A DNA stretch of 64,000 nucleotides from Tardiphaga sp. P9-11 (lineage in GTDB: Bacteria; Pseudomonadota; Alphaproteobacteria; Rhizobiales; Xanthobacteraceae). The DNA lies in contig NZ_NPKQ01000001.1 in assembly GCF_008329525.1 (NCBI RefSeq), positions 868,001 to 932,000 of the forward strand, given 5' to 3'. A model generated the notes under the pieces. The model made no database searches, was not told the DNA's origin, and saw only the letters and a list, made by a program, of their open reading frames with translations. Shown here in pieces: positions 34,694 through 42,079 of the stretch. Each line of letters begins with the position of its first letter. Within the stretch, counting starts at the first letter, position 1. The translations under genes and the position numbers were made by a program.

Positions 34694-35848
34694 ATGATAC
34701 GGACCATCAAGGCAGCTTCGGCGACAGCCCTGGCAATTGCTTTCCTGAGCAGCGCCGCGACTGCGCAAACCATCAAGATCGGCGTCAATGAGCCGCTGAC
34801 AGGAGCCTTCGCTGCATCGGGCACCTATGTCGTCAACGGCGCCAAGATCGCCGCCGACGAAATCAACGCCAAGGGCGGCTTGCTCGGCAAGAAGATCGAG
34901 CTCGTCATCGAGGACAACAAGAGCAACCCGACGGAAGCCGCTGCCGTCGCCGAGAAGCTGATCACTCGCGACAAGACGCCGGTGATGCTGGGCGCCTGGG
35001 GTTCCAGCCTCACCCTCGCCGTGATGCCGAAGCTGGTCGAATACGAAACCGCGATGGTCGTCGAGACCTCGTCGGCAAGCAAGATCACCACCTCGGGTAA
35101 CCCTTACGTGTTCCGCATCTCGCCGCCGTCCTTCGTGGAAGCGGCTGCGTTCAAGAACATCGTCGACAAGCTGGCGCTGAAGAAGGTGGATTTCCTCGTC
35201 ATCAACAATGACTGGGGCCGCGGCACCGCCGAGGACTTCAGCAAGATGATGAAGGAAAAGGGCATCACCATCGGTCTGGTCGAGACCATGGACCAGTCGG
35301 CGCAGGACATGAGCGCGCAGCTAGCCAAGATCAAGGCAACGGATTCGGAGACCGTGATTATCACGGCCGCGGTTGACCAGTTGACGTTGATCTTCAAGCA
35401 GGCTGCAGCGCTCGGCCTGAAGAAGCGGATCATCACCACCGGTGGTTCGCAGAACCCCGACCAGATCATCGCGCAGGCCGGTGCTGCTGCGAACGACACC
35501 ATGCATCTGACCACCTTCCTGCCCTGGATGCCGGAAAAGACGCCGAACCCGGAAGCCACCACCTATTTCATTGGTGAGTGGAAGAAGCGCGGCTTCGATT
35601 TCGCCGGCTGCACCGAGAGCTTCCGCGGCTATGATGGCATTCGCACCATTGCGGCCGCCATCGAAAAGGCCGGCAAGGCCGAGCCTGCAGCGATCAAGGA
35701 CGCGCTCTGGAAGATCGACGTCAAGGGTCTGAACGGCGACATCGTGTTCAAGAAGTCTGGTCCGGCAGGTTCGGAGAGCGGCCAGAGCTTCCCCAACGTC
35801 TATCTGATCGAAATCACGAGTGGCAAGATCGTGATGAAGGATCTGTGA
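34694..35848 (+). CDS. Branched-chain amino acid-type ABC transporter substrate-binding protein
   Basis: 384 residues from the ATG at 34694, preceded by GGAGGACCAC. Sec signal peptide: MIRTIKAASATALAIAFLSS with ATAQ cleavage near residue 24. The mature protein starts TIKIGVNEPLTGAFAASGTY and continues with AADEINAKGGLLGKKIELV, the standard opening of LivJ/HAAT-like periplasmic binding proteins. It is followed by livH, livM, livG and livF, making a complete importer directly downstream of the molybdenum hydroxylase genes. The ligand is probably the substrate of that pathway rather than leucine, but that is inference. Confidence 0.9.
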   Translation: MIRTIKAASATALAIAFLSSAATAQTIKIGVNEPLTGAFAASGTYVVNGAKIAADEINAKGGLLGKKIELVIEDNKSNPTEAAAVAEKLITRDKTPVMLGAWGSSLTLAVMPKLVEYETAMVVETSSASKITTSGNPYVFRISPPSFVEAAAFKNIVDKLALKKVDFLVINNDWGRGTAEDFSKMMKEKGITIGLVETMDQSAQDMSAQLAKIKATDSETVIITAAVDQLTLIFKQAAALGLKKRIITTGGSQNPDQIIAQAGAAANDTMHLTTFLPWMPEKTPNPEATTYFIGEWKKRGFDFAGCTESFRGYDGIRTIAAAIEKAGKAEPAAIKDALWKIDVKGLNGDIVFKKSGPAGSESGQSFPNVYLIEITSGKIVMKDL

Positions 35849-35900
35849 TCCAAGCTGGTCGTTCCGGGGCGTTCGCGCATCTTTGCGCGAGCGAGCCTCA

Positions 35901-35920
35901 GCCACTCCGGTTGGAGTGGC
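35901..35920 (+). other. 8-bp hairpin between binding-protein gene and livH
   Basis: GCCACTCC at 35901-35908 and GGAGTGGC at 35913-35920 form a perfect stem with a GGTT loop, 52 nt after the binding-protein stop. No U-tract follows. In transporter operons such hairpins often stabilise the upstream binding-protein mRNA so that it is made in excess of the permease; that role is inferred here. Confidence 0.45.
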
Positions 35921-35952
35921 GGGGAACCTCGAAGTGAGATTCACTACTGCGA

Positions 35953-36009
35953 GATTCCGGGTCTTCGCAGCAGCCGGCAAGCCGTCTGCCGCGAATCCCG
36001 GAATGACAT
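35953..36009. repeat. Dispersed GC-rich intergenic repeat, copy 1 (inverted relative to copy 2)
   Basis: The segment runs from GATTCCGGGTCTTCG to CCCGGAATGAC. Its reverse complement matches the segment at 53901-53960 over most of about 57 positions, including the TTCCGGG ends, the CAG(A/C)CGGC core and GCGAAGACCCGGAAT. Both copies are intergenic and internally palindromic, as expected for a REP/RPE-like mobile repeat common in this bacterial group. It ends about 15 nt before the livH start. Confidence 0.7.
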
Positions 36010-36023
36010 AAAAGGGAACATCC

Positions 36024-36896
36024 GTGGACCAGCTCCTGCAACACCTCGTCAACATGCTCGTGCTCGGCGGCACCTATGCGCTGCTCGGCATCGGTTTAAC
36101 GCTGATCTTCGGCATCATGAACGTGGTGAATTTTACCCACGGCATTCTTTACACGTTCGGCGCCTATATGATGTTCATCGTCGTGCATCAGCTCGGCTTG
36201 AACTTCTTTTTCGCGCTGCCGGTGGCGATCGTCGCCGGCTGGCTGCTGGGCGCGCTCATCGAAATCACGCTGCTGCGGCCGCTGCGCGGCGCCGATATCG
36301 ACACCACCATGCTGGTGATGATCGGCGCCTGGATCGCGATGCAGTCTGGCGCGCTGTGGATCTGGGGCGGCGTCGCCAAGTCGATCGACAATCCGTTTCC
36401 CGACGCACCGCTGGTGATCGGACCGGTGTCTGTGTCCTGGTTGCGGCTGTTCGTGCTGTTTGCGGCCGCGCTGCTGATCGTGCTGGCTTATTCGCTGATT
36501 AATCTCACCAAACTAGGCAAGGCGATGCGCGCGACCTTCCAGGATTCCGACACCGCCGCACTCATGGGCGTCAATGTCAGCCTGATCTACACCTCGACCT
36601 TTGCCATCGGCTCGAGCCTCGCCGCCGCTGCCGGCGCGCTGCTGGGCCCGGTCTATGTGGTGTTTCCGCAGATGGGCGATCTCGCTGCGGTGAAGGCCTT
36701 CGCCATCGTCATCCTTGGTGGCCTTGGCAATATCACCGGGGCCGTGATCGGCAGTTTCATTCTAGCGCTCGCTGAAGAACTCGGCGCCGGTTACGTTTCG
36801 TCGGGCTATCGCGATGCCATGGGCTTCCTGATCATCATCATGGTGCTGATCTTCAAACCCACCGGGCTGTTCGCACGGGCGGAGCGCGTCGGATGA
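36024..36896 (+). CDS. livH: Branched-chain amino acid-type ABC transporter permease LivH
   Basis: 290 residues starting with GTG at 36024, with AAAGGGAA upstream. About eight membrane helices are visible, including the N-terminal LGGTYALLGIGLTLIFGIMN and VNFTHG, which are LivH signatures. The cytosolic EAA-like coupling segment near the C-terminus reads ALMGVNVSLIYTSTFAIGSS. AVKAFAIVILGGLGNITGAV is a conserved LivH region. It forms half of the inner-membrane channel with LivM. Its stop overlaps the livM start by 4 nt. Confidence 0.93.
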   Translation: MDQLLQHLVNMLVLGGTYALLGIGLTLIFGIMNVVNFTHGILYTFGAYMMFIVVHQLGLNFFFALPVAIVAGWLLGALIEITLLRPLRGADIDTTMLVMIGAWIAMQSGALWIWGGVAKSIDNPFPDAPLVIGPVSVSWLRLFVLFAAALLIVLAYSLINLTKLGKAMRATFQDSDTAALMGVNVSLIYTSTFAIGSSLAAAAGALLGPVYVVFPQMGDLAAVKAFAIVILGGLGNITGAVIGSFILALAEELGAGYVSSGYRDAMGFLIIIMVLIFKPTGLFARAERVG

Positions 36897-37939
36897 AGCA
36901 GATCGTCACGCTCCTCTGTCTCGGCTTCTTCGTCTCCGTGCCCATGTGGCTGACGGATCCGTATCTGCTCAATGCGTTGATCACGACCGGCATCTTCATC
37001 ATCGGCGCAATGAGCCTCAACCTGCTGCTCGGCTTCACCGGACAGCTGAGTCTTGGCCATATCGCCTTCTTCGGTATCGGCGCCTATGTCAGTGCGCTGA
37101 CATCGTTGGGCTTCGATGTCCCGATCTACGGCGATTTCCACATCGTTCATGTGCCATGGCCGCCGATCGCAGGTTTCTTTCTGGCGATCCTCATCTCGGG
37201 CTTCTGCGGCTATCTGGTCGGGCGATTGTCCTTCAGTGTGCGCGGCGCTTACTTCGTCATCGTCACAATTTCGTTCGCTGAAGTCGTGCGACTCGTCGCG
37301 CTGAACTGGGTCGAACTCACGCAGGGACCGCTGGCGCTGACCAACATTCCGTCGATCACCATTGGTCTGCCGGGGCTTGGTTATCTCGTGCTGAAGACCA
37401 AGTTTCACAATTACTATCTTGTGCTCGCTGTCGCGACCCTCTCGTATTTTCTGATCTCGCGCCTCGTTCACTCGCATTACGGCCGCGCCATGCGCGGGTT
37501 GATGGAGAACGAGACGCTGGCCGTCGCCGTCGGCATCGACGTCACCAGGACGCTGACATTGGCTGCCGTGATCTCTGCGGCTATCGCCGGCGCTGCCGGA
37601 AGTCTTTATGCGCACTACATTCGCATTATCGATCCCGACGTCTTCGCCTTCATCTCGACGGTGACAATGGTGATCATGGTGGTGTCGGGCGGCAAGGGCT
37701 CGCTGGCCGGACCTGTGGTCGGCGGCATTATCTTCGGCCTGCTGCCGGTGTTCCTGCGGCCGATCATGCCGCCGGAGGCACAGTGGATCACCTATGGCGT
37801 GGTGCTAATTGTCATCCTGTTCGTGATGCCGCGCGGCATCGTGCCGTCGCTTGCCGCAAAACTCGGTTTGGCCCGTGCCGGCGGAACCAGACGGGCGTCC
37901 AGTGCCGTTTCCGAACGCACCGCCGAGGAGCATGCGTGA
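36893..37939 (+). CDS. livM: Branched-chain amino acid-type ABC transporter permease LivM
   Basis: 348 residues with about ten hydrophobic segments. Conserved LivM motifs are LNLLLGFTGQLSLGHIAFFG, where the G-Q-(L/I)-S-(L/F)-G-H core is diagnostic, and GRAMRGLMENETLAVAVGID, the cytosolic coupling loop. Near the C-terminus are GGKGSLAGPVVGG and IVLFVMPRGI-like segments. It pairs with LivH in the inner membrane. The tail of about 25 residues after the last helix is polar. Its stop overlaps livG by one nucleotide (TGATG). Confidence 0.93.
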   Translation: MKQIVTLLCLGFFVSVPMWLTDPYLLNALITTGIFIIGAMSLNLLLGFTGQLSLGHIAFFGIGAYVSALTSLGFDVPIYGDFHIVHVPWPPIAGFFLAILISGFCGYLVGRLSFSVRGAYFVIVTISFAEVVRLVALNWVELTQGPLALTNIPSITIGLPGLGYLVLKTKFHNYYLVLAVATLSYFLISRLVHSHYGRAMRGLMENETLAVAVGIDVTRTLTLAAVISAAIAGAAGSLYAHYIRIIDPDVFAFISTVTMVIMVVSGGKGSLAGPVVGGIIFGLLPVFLRPIMPPEAQWITYGVVLIVILFVMPRGIVPSLAAKLGLARAGGTRRASSAVSERTAEEHA

Positions 37940-38739
37940 TGGCCGAGACAGTCCTCAGCATCGAACACGTCGCCGTTCATTTCGGCGGCCTCGTCGCCAT
38001 CTCGGACATGAATTTCCATGTCGACAAAGGCGAAATCGTCAGCCTGATCGGGCCGAACGGCGCCGGCAAGACCACGGCCTTCAACGTCATGACCGGCTTT
38101 CTGACGCCCACCAAGGGCGCGGTGAAATACTGCGGCGCTGATCTCAAGGGCAAGAAGCCGCATGAGATCGCGGATCTCGGATTGATCCGTACCTTCCAGC
38201 GCACCAGCGTGTTTCCCAACGATACCGTCTACGACAATGTCCTGATCGGGCTGCATCGCCAGGGCAAGGTCGGGCTTGTCGAGGCGATCCTCGGATTGCC
38301 GCGCGCCCGCGCATCGGAGAAGGCGCAACGCGAACGCGCGGCCGAACTGGTGCGCTGGATTGGGCTGGACGCACGGGCCAACGATCTCGCAGGTTCGCTA
38401 TCTTATGGCGAGCAGCGCCTGGTCGGTGTTGCATTGGCGCTGGCAGCACAGCCGAAGATGCTGCTGCTGGACGAGCCGGTGTCCGGCATGAACGCATCGG
38501 AGACGCACACATTTGTGCAGTTGATCCGCAATATCCGGGATCGTGGTGTTACGATCCTGCTGGTCGAGCATGACATGCCGATGGTGATGAGCGTGTCGGA
38601 TCGCATCGTGGTGCTGAACTACGGCCGCATCATCGCCGAGGGACCGCCGGAGACGATCCGCAACGATCCCGCTGTCATCGAAGCCTATCTCGGGCAGGGC
38701 GCCAAGCAGATCGTCAAGCAGGAGGCCGTGCATGCTTGA
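37939..38739 (+). CDS. livG: Branched-chain amino acid-type ABC transporter ATPase LivG
   Basis: 266 residues from the ATG at 37939; a longer in-frame extension lies inside livM and is rejected. Motifs: Walker A GPNGAGKTT, the Liv-specific FNVMTGFLTPTKG, RTFQRTSVFPNDTVYDNV (Q-loop), signature LSYGEQRLVGVALAL, Walker B MLLLDEPVSGM and H-loop LLVEHDM. It drives import by ATP hydrolysis together with LivF. The signature has Tyr where Gly is canonical, which is common in LivG. Confidence 0.94.
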   Translation: MAETVLSIEHVAVHFGGLVAISDMNFHVDKGEIVSLIGPNGAGKTTAFNVMTGFLTPTKGAVKYCGADLKGKKPHEIADLGLIRTFQRTSVFPNDTVYDNVLIGLHRQGKVGLVEAILGLPRARASEKAQRERAAELVRWIGLDARANDLAGSLSYGEQRLVGVALALAAQPKMLLLDEPVSGMNASETHTFVQLIRNIRDRGVTILLVEHDMPMVMSVSDRIVVLNYGRIIAEGPPETIRNDPAVIEAYLGQGAKQIVKQEAVHA

Positions 38740-39436
38740 GATTCGCGATATGGTCTGCGGCTATGGCCAGATCACAGCCCTCAAAGGCGTGACGCTCTCC
38801 GTGAAGGCCGGGCAGTTAGTGGCTCTCATTGGCGCCAATGGCGCCGGCAAGAGCACTACGCTGCGTGCGATTTCAGGCCTTGTGCCCGCGCGCTCTGGTA
38901 GCATGCATTTCGATGGCGAGGACATCACCGGCGTCGGGCCGCAGCGCGTGCTCACCAAGGGCATCGCGCATTGTCCGGAAGGCCGTCGTGTGTTTCCGCA
39001 TATGACGGTGGCAGAGAATCTCGACATGGGCGCCTATCTTCGCTCCGACACATCTGAAGTCGCAGTCGATCGCGATCGCATCTACAGCGATTTTCCGCGT
39101 CTCGCCGAACGCCGTAAGCAGGCGGCTGGTACGCTGTCCGGCGGCGAGCAGCAGATGCTGGCGATCGGTCGCGCACTGATGTCACGGCCGCGGCTGGTGA
39201 TGTTCGACGAGCCGTCGCTTGGTCTCGCGCCGAACATCGTCGAGCGCACCTTTGCGATTATCCGTGCGATCCGCGATGCGGGCACGACCGTCTTGCTGGT
39301 CGAGCAGAATGCTTTCGCCGCGCTGGAGATGTGCGATCACGCCTATCTGCTGGAGTCCGGCCGTGTCGTGCTGTCCGGCGCGGGAGCGGAGCTGATCGAG
39401 AACGAGCATGTGCGACGGGCTTATCTTGGCGGATGA
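38732..39436 (+). CDS. livF: Branched-chain amino acid-type ABC transporter ATPase LivF
   Basis: 234 residues. Walker A GANGAGKST, Q-loop region GIAHCPEGRRVFPHMTVAEN (the E-G-R-R-(V/I)-F string is typical of LivF), signature LSGGEQQMLAIGRAL, Walker B LVMFDEPSLGLAPNIV and H-loop region LLVEQN with Gln in place of His. The start overlaps livG by 8 nt. It completes the five-component importer. The final residues overlap the start region of the Rieske gene. Confidence 0.94.
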   Translation: MLEIRDMVCGYGQITALKGVTLSVKAGQLVALIGANGAGKSTTLRAISGLVPARSGSMHFDGEDITGVGPQRVLTKGIAHCPEGRRVFPHMTVAENLDMGAYLRSDTSEVAVDRDRIYSDFPRLAERRKQAAGTLSGGEQQMLAIGRALMSRPRLVMFDEPSLGLAPNIVERTFAIIRAIRDAGTTVLLVEQNAFAALEMCDHAYLLESGRVVLSGAGAELIENEHVRRAYLGG

Positions 39437-39770
39437 CGGCGAACCCGCCCGGTGGGTCGCGGTCTGTTCGCGCGAGCGCCTGACTGAACAGATGATCGTC
39501 TGTGTCAACCTAGCTGGCATCGGTATTCTTATCGTGCAGGATGGTAAGACGATCTACGCCTGCGAGCGCGCCTGTCCCCATGAGCAGGCGGATCTCAGCC
39601 TTGGCCGCATCGCCGATGGCCGGCTGCACTGTCCGCGCCATCTCGCTTGGTTCAGCCTCGCCGACGGCAGCATGTCGCCGGGCTGGCCGAGCCGGGGTTT
39701 GCGACGCTATCCCGTGCGCGAAAACGATGCGCAAATCTGGGTCGACGTAGCAGCCATCGTCCCAAAGTAA
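39408..39770 (+). CDS. Rieske 2Fe-2S ferredoxin-like protein
   Basis: Up to 120 residues if it starts at ATG 39408, which lies inside livF; a TTG at 39426 is an alternative. The Rieske motif is CPH, 16 residues, then CPRH (C-x-H...C-x-x-H), with the typical surrounding ARWVAVCSRERL and WFSLADGSMSPGW. Size and lack of a membrane anchor indicate a soluble Rieske ferredoxin of the kind that feeds ring-hydroxylating oxygenases. No oxygenase alpha subunit or ferredoxin reductase is visible nearby. Coupling to livF suggests co-expression with the catabolic operon. Confidence 0.8.
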   Translation: MCDGLILADDGEPARWVAVCSRERLTEQMIVCVNLAGIGILIVQDGKTIYACERACPHEQADLSLGRIADGRLHCPRHLAWFSLADGSMSPGWPSRGLRRYPVRENDAQIWVDVAAIVPK

Positions 39771-39997
39771 CGAACCTCGCGGCAGTTACCCGGCTTCGGG
39801 CCTGTAAGCAGAGGTAGTTGGCGCTGCAGCATTCAATTGGTGCAGTTGCGGTATAATAATCATGCTTGCCCCCTCGTAAAGCGCGGATAATACTGCTGAA
39901 AAGTCAGACTCCTGAGTGTGTCTGGCGGTACACAAATGGGCGCAAGACCCATGCTTCTCGTCGATCTTTCAAGCGATCTCCGTCAAGGGCTAGGGAT

Positions 39998-41140
39998 GTG
40001 ACCATTATCGATTTCGGCAGGGCCATCCCGTCGTCGCAGGCGCGTGGCTGGCAGCAATGGCCTGGCCATGAAGACTTTTCGCTGCAGTTCTTGCGCGTGC
40101 TGCGCGCGGCGCAGGAAGGCGGAAGTACCGTTTCGGAATGTTTCCTGGCGGCGGAACGCATCAATCCGCGCGATGACGAGAGCTGGTATCGCGAATGGCA
40201 TAGTGCGGCTGATATCAACCGTGAGCGCGCCGCGGAGGCGCTGGCCAGCGGCCGCATCCCGACGGCGCTGAGCAACTGGCTGCGCGCAGCCAACTACTAT
40301 CGCACTGCTCAGGTCATGCTCGCCTGCAGCGATCCGCGGCAGGCCGCCGCCATTGCCTTGATGCAGGATTGCGCCCGACTTTACGTGCAGCATGCAACGC
40401 CTGCCGGCGAGGTCGTCGAGATCCCGTGGCGGGACGGGGTGTTGCAGGGATACTTCGTCCCTGCGCCGCCGGCGACGCGGCCGCTGCCGGTCGTTCTCTG
40501 CGTCGTCGGGCAGGGCCACTACAAGGAAGAGCATCTGCACAGGGTGCCCAGCTACGCGCTGGAACGCGGTCTCGCGCTGTTGCTTGTCGATTTACCCGGT
40601 CAATCCTATAGCCAGGAGATGGTCGGGTCGCCTTGTCGGTATGAGGTCGAAACGGCAATCAGCGGCTGGGTCGATTTCCTGGCCGATCGCAGCGATATCG
40701 ATCAGGAGCGAATTGCGATCTTCGGAGACGGCCTCGGAGCCGCCTTTGCGACGCGTGGCGCCAATCTCGACGACCGCTTTGCAGCAGCTGTTTGCGATGC
40801 CGGAATCTGGGAACTTCACGAGCGCGCGTTTATTGCCAGCCGCATTTCGGGCCGGGCTGGTCTGGGCTGTCCGAGTGAAATCGAGGGCTTCAACAGCGGC
40901 AGCGTTGCCGCCAATATCAAATGCCCGGTCCTGGTTGCGATGGGGGAGCGCGACTGGCTCGATGTCGATCACGTCACGGAATGTTGCCGCGTCATGAAAC
41001 AAAACGGCCTCGACATCGAACTGAAGATCTTCCGCGCGTCGGAAACGGTGGCCCCGCCCGCCCAGATAGATATTCCGACGGTGGGCAACGAGTTCATTTT
41101 CGACTGGATTATCGATCGTTTGAACTCGAGGACGAAGTAG
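39998..41140 (+). CDS. Alpha/beta-hydrolase-fold protein lacking the catalytic Ser and His
   Basis: 380 residues from the GTG at 39998 (AGGG just upstream; the frame stays open to 39866). The helical N-terminal third (WYREWHSAADINRERAAEAL, NWLRAANYYRTAQVML) and the hydrolase core (LPVVLCVVGQGHYKEEHLH, GLALLLVDLPGQ) match the FrsA/2,6-dihydroxypseudooxynicotine hydrolase group. The nucleophile elbow, normally G-x-S-x-G, reads GDGLG at residues 243-247, with Gly at the Ser position. The acid site GERDWLDVDH is present. The terminal His loop reads RASETVAPPAQID with no His. It is probably a non-hydrolytic binding or regulatory protein, or one with a different chemistry. Confidence 0.78.
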   Translation: MTIIDFGRAIPSSQARGWQQWPGHEDFSLQFLRVLRAAQEGGSTVSECFLAAERINPRDDESWYREWHSAADINRERAAEALASGRIPTALSNWLRAANYYRTAQVMLACSDPRQAAAIALMQDCARLYVQHATPAGEVVEIPWRDGVLQGYFVPAPPATRPLPVVLCVVGQGHYKEEHLHRVPSYALERGLALLLVDLPGQSYSQEMVGSPCRYEVETAISGWVDFLADRSDIDQERIAIFGDGLGAAFATRGANLDDRFAAAVCDAGIWELHERAFIASRISGRAGLGCPSEIEGFNSGSVAANIKCPVLVAMGERDWLDVDHVTECCRVMKQNGLDIELKIFRASETVAPPAQIDIPTVGNEFIFDWIIDRLNSRTK

Positions 41141-41185
41141 ACAGGTACGGCGTGGTCGATTGACCCACCGCTCATCCGGCGATGT

Positions 41186-41737
41186 TCAGCTCTCGACTTC
41201 CAGCATCAGTGTCGCCTTCTCAAGGCGATTCTTGAGTCGGGACATATGCTGTCCGATCTCCTTCAAGGCCTGCTCGTCGAAATCGCCGAGAATGAAATCT
41301 CCGAGCGACTCCCTGCGGGTCGATAGGGCGGAGATCTTCTTGCTGGCCTTGTCGGACAGCGACATCAGCACGACGCGGGCATCCTCGCGGGACGCGACGC
41401 GCCGCATGAAGCCATTCTTCTCGAGCATCTTGGATTGGGTGGTGACGAAAGAGGGGTCGACATGGAGCATTGCGGAGACGTCCTTGACCGGTACGCCGTT
41501 GCCGCGATCGAGGTCGCTGACGGCCATCAGGATCATCCATTGCGGTCCGCTGATGCCAAGCTCCTTGGCCCAGAATTGGCGGATTCCCTCAAGGTGAACG
41601 TTGATCGAAGCGATGTCCCAGATGAACTGTCGGATGACTTCCTGATTCTGGCCGGTCACCCAAATCGAAAGCTCGTTTTCGTTCCAGCCCGCAGATCCCC
41701 CACGCATAGTCGCTATTGTCCCGCCGGCCATTCCCAT
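41186..41737 (-). CDS. MarR family transcriptional regulator
   Basis: 183 residues if started at ATG 41737; ATGs at 41731 and 41707 and an upstream GTG at 41821 are in frame. The winged-helix region is present: GISGPQWMILMAVSDLD, VPVKDVSAMLHVDPSFVTTQ (recognition helix) and SREDARVVLMSLSDKA (wing with D-x-R). The N-terminal dimerisation helix lies at IRQFIWDIASINVHLEGI. It converges on the pseudohydrolase gene and is divergent from the porin with a 340-nt gap. Its target may be the porin or the hydrolase-like gene; the sequence does not decide this. Confidence 0.8.
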   Translation of the reverse strand: MGMAGGTIATMRGGSAGWNENELSIWVTGQNQEVIRQFIWDIASINVHLEGIRQFWAKELGISGPQWMILMAVSDLDRGNGVPVKDVSAMLHVDPSFVTTQSKMLEKNGFMRRVASREDARVVLMSLSDKASKKISALSTRRESLGDFILGDFDEQALKEIGQHMSRLKNRLEKATLMLEVES

Positions 41738-42079
41738 CGTCTCACACTTCTCAGAATTGTATAATTGTATCAGTGAATTGTGACGAGCAAACCACGATTT
41801 CGTGTGTTGCAGGGAAACCACACTGCATCGCGATAAAGTTACCTGAGTTCATAAAGTATTTTGCTTCTAAGAATTGCGCATGCATTGTCGATCACGGCGA
41901 TGGGGCAACCCTCGATCGTCCCGTTGAAGTAGTTCGCTTGAGTGCCTCGCGTTATGCGGGTGTTTCCGAAAGCGCGAAGTGCTTAGGCGGTTAGTTTGGG
42001 GACTTGGGGGACTAAATCTTCGGGCGTTCGTGCCTGGCAGATCCGGAACCTTCCCTTTTGGACAACTTGGAGGTTTAAC
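41738..42079. other. AT-rich divergent region upstream of the porin
   Basis: The 342-nt gap between the MarR start and porin ATG has clearly lower GC than its surroundings, especially 41755-41880. It should hold the porin promoter and a long untranslated leader. A GGAGG ribosome binding site lies at 42069-42073, immediately before the porin start. I found no clear inverted-repeat operator or short gene. Confidence 0.5.
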
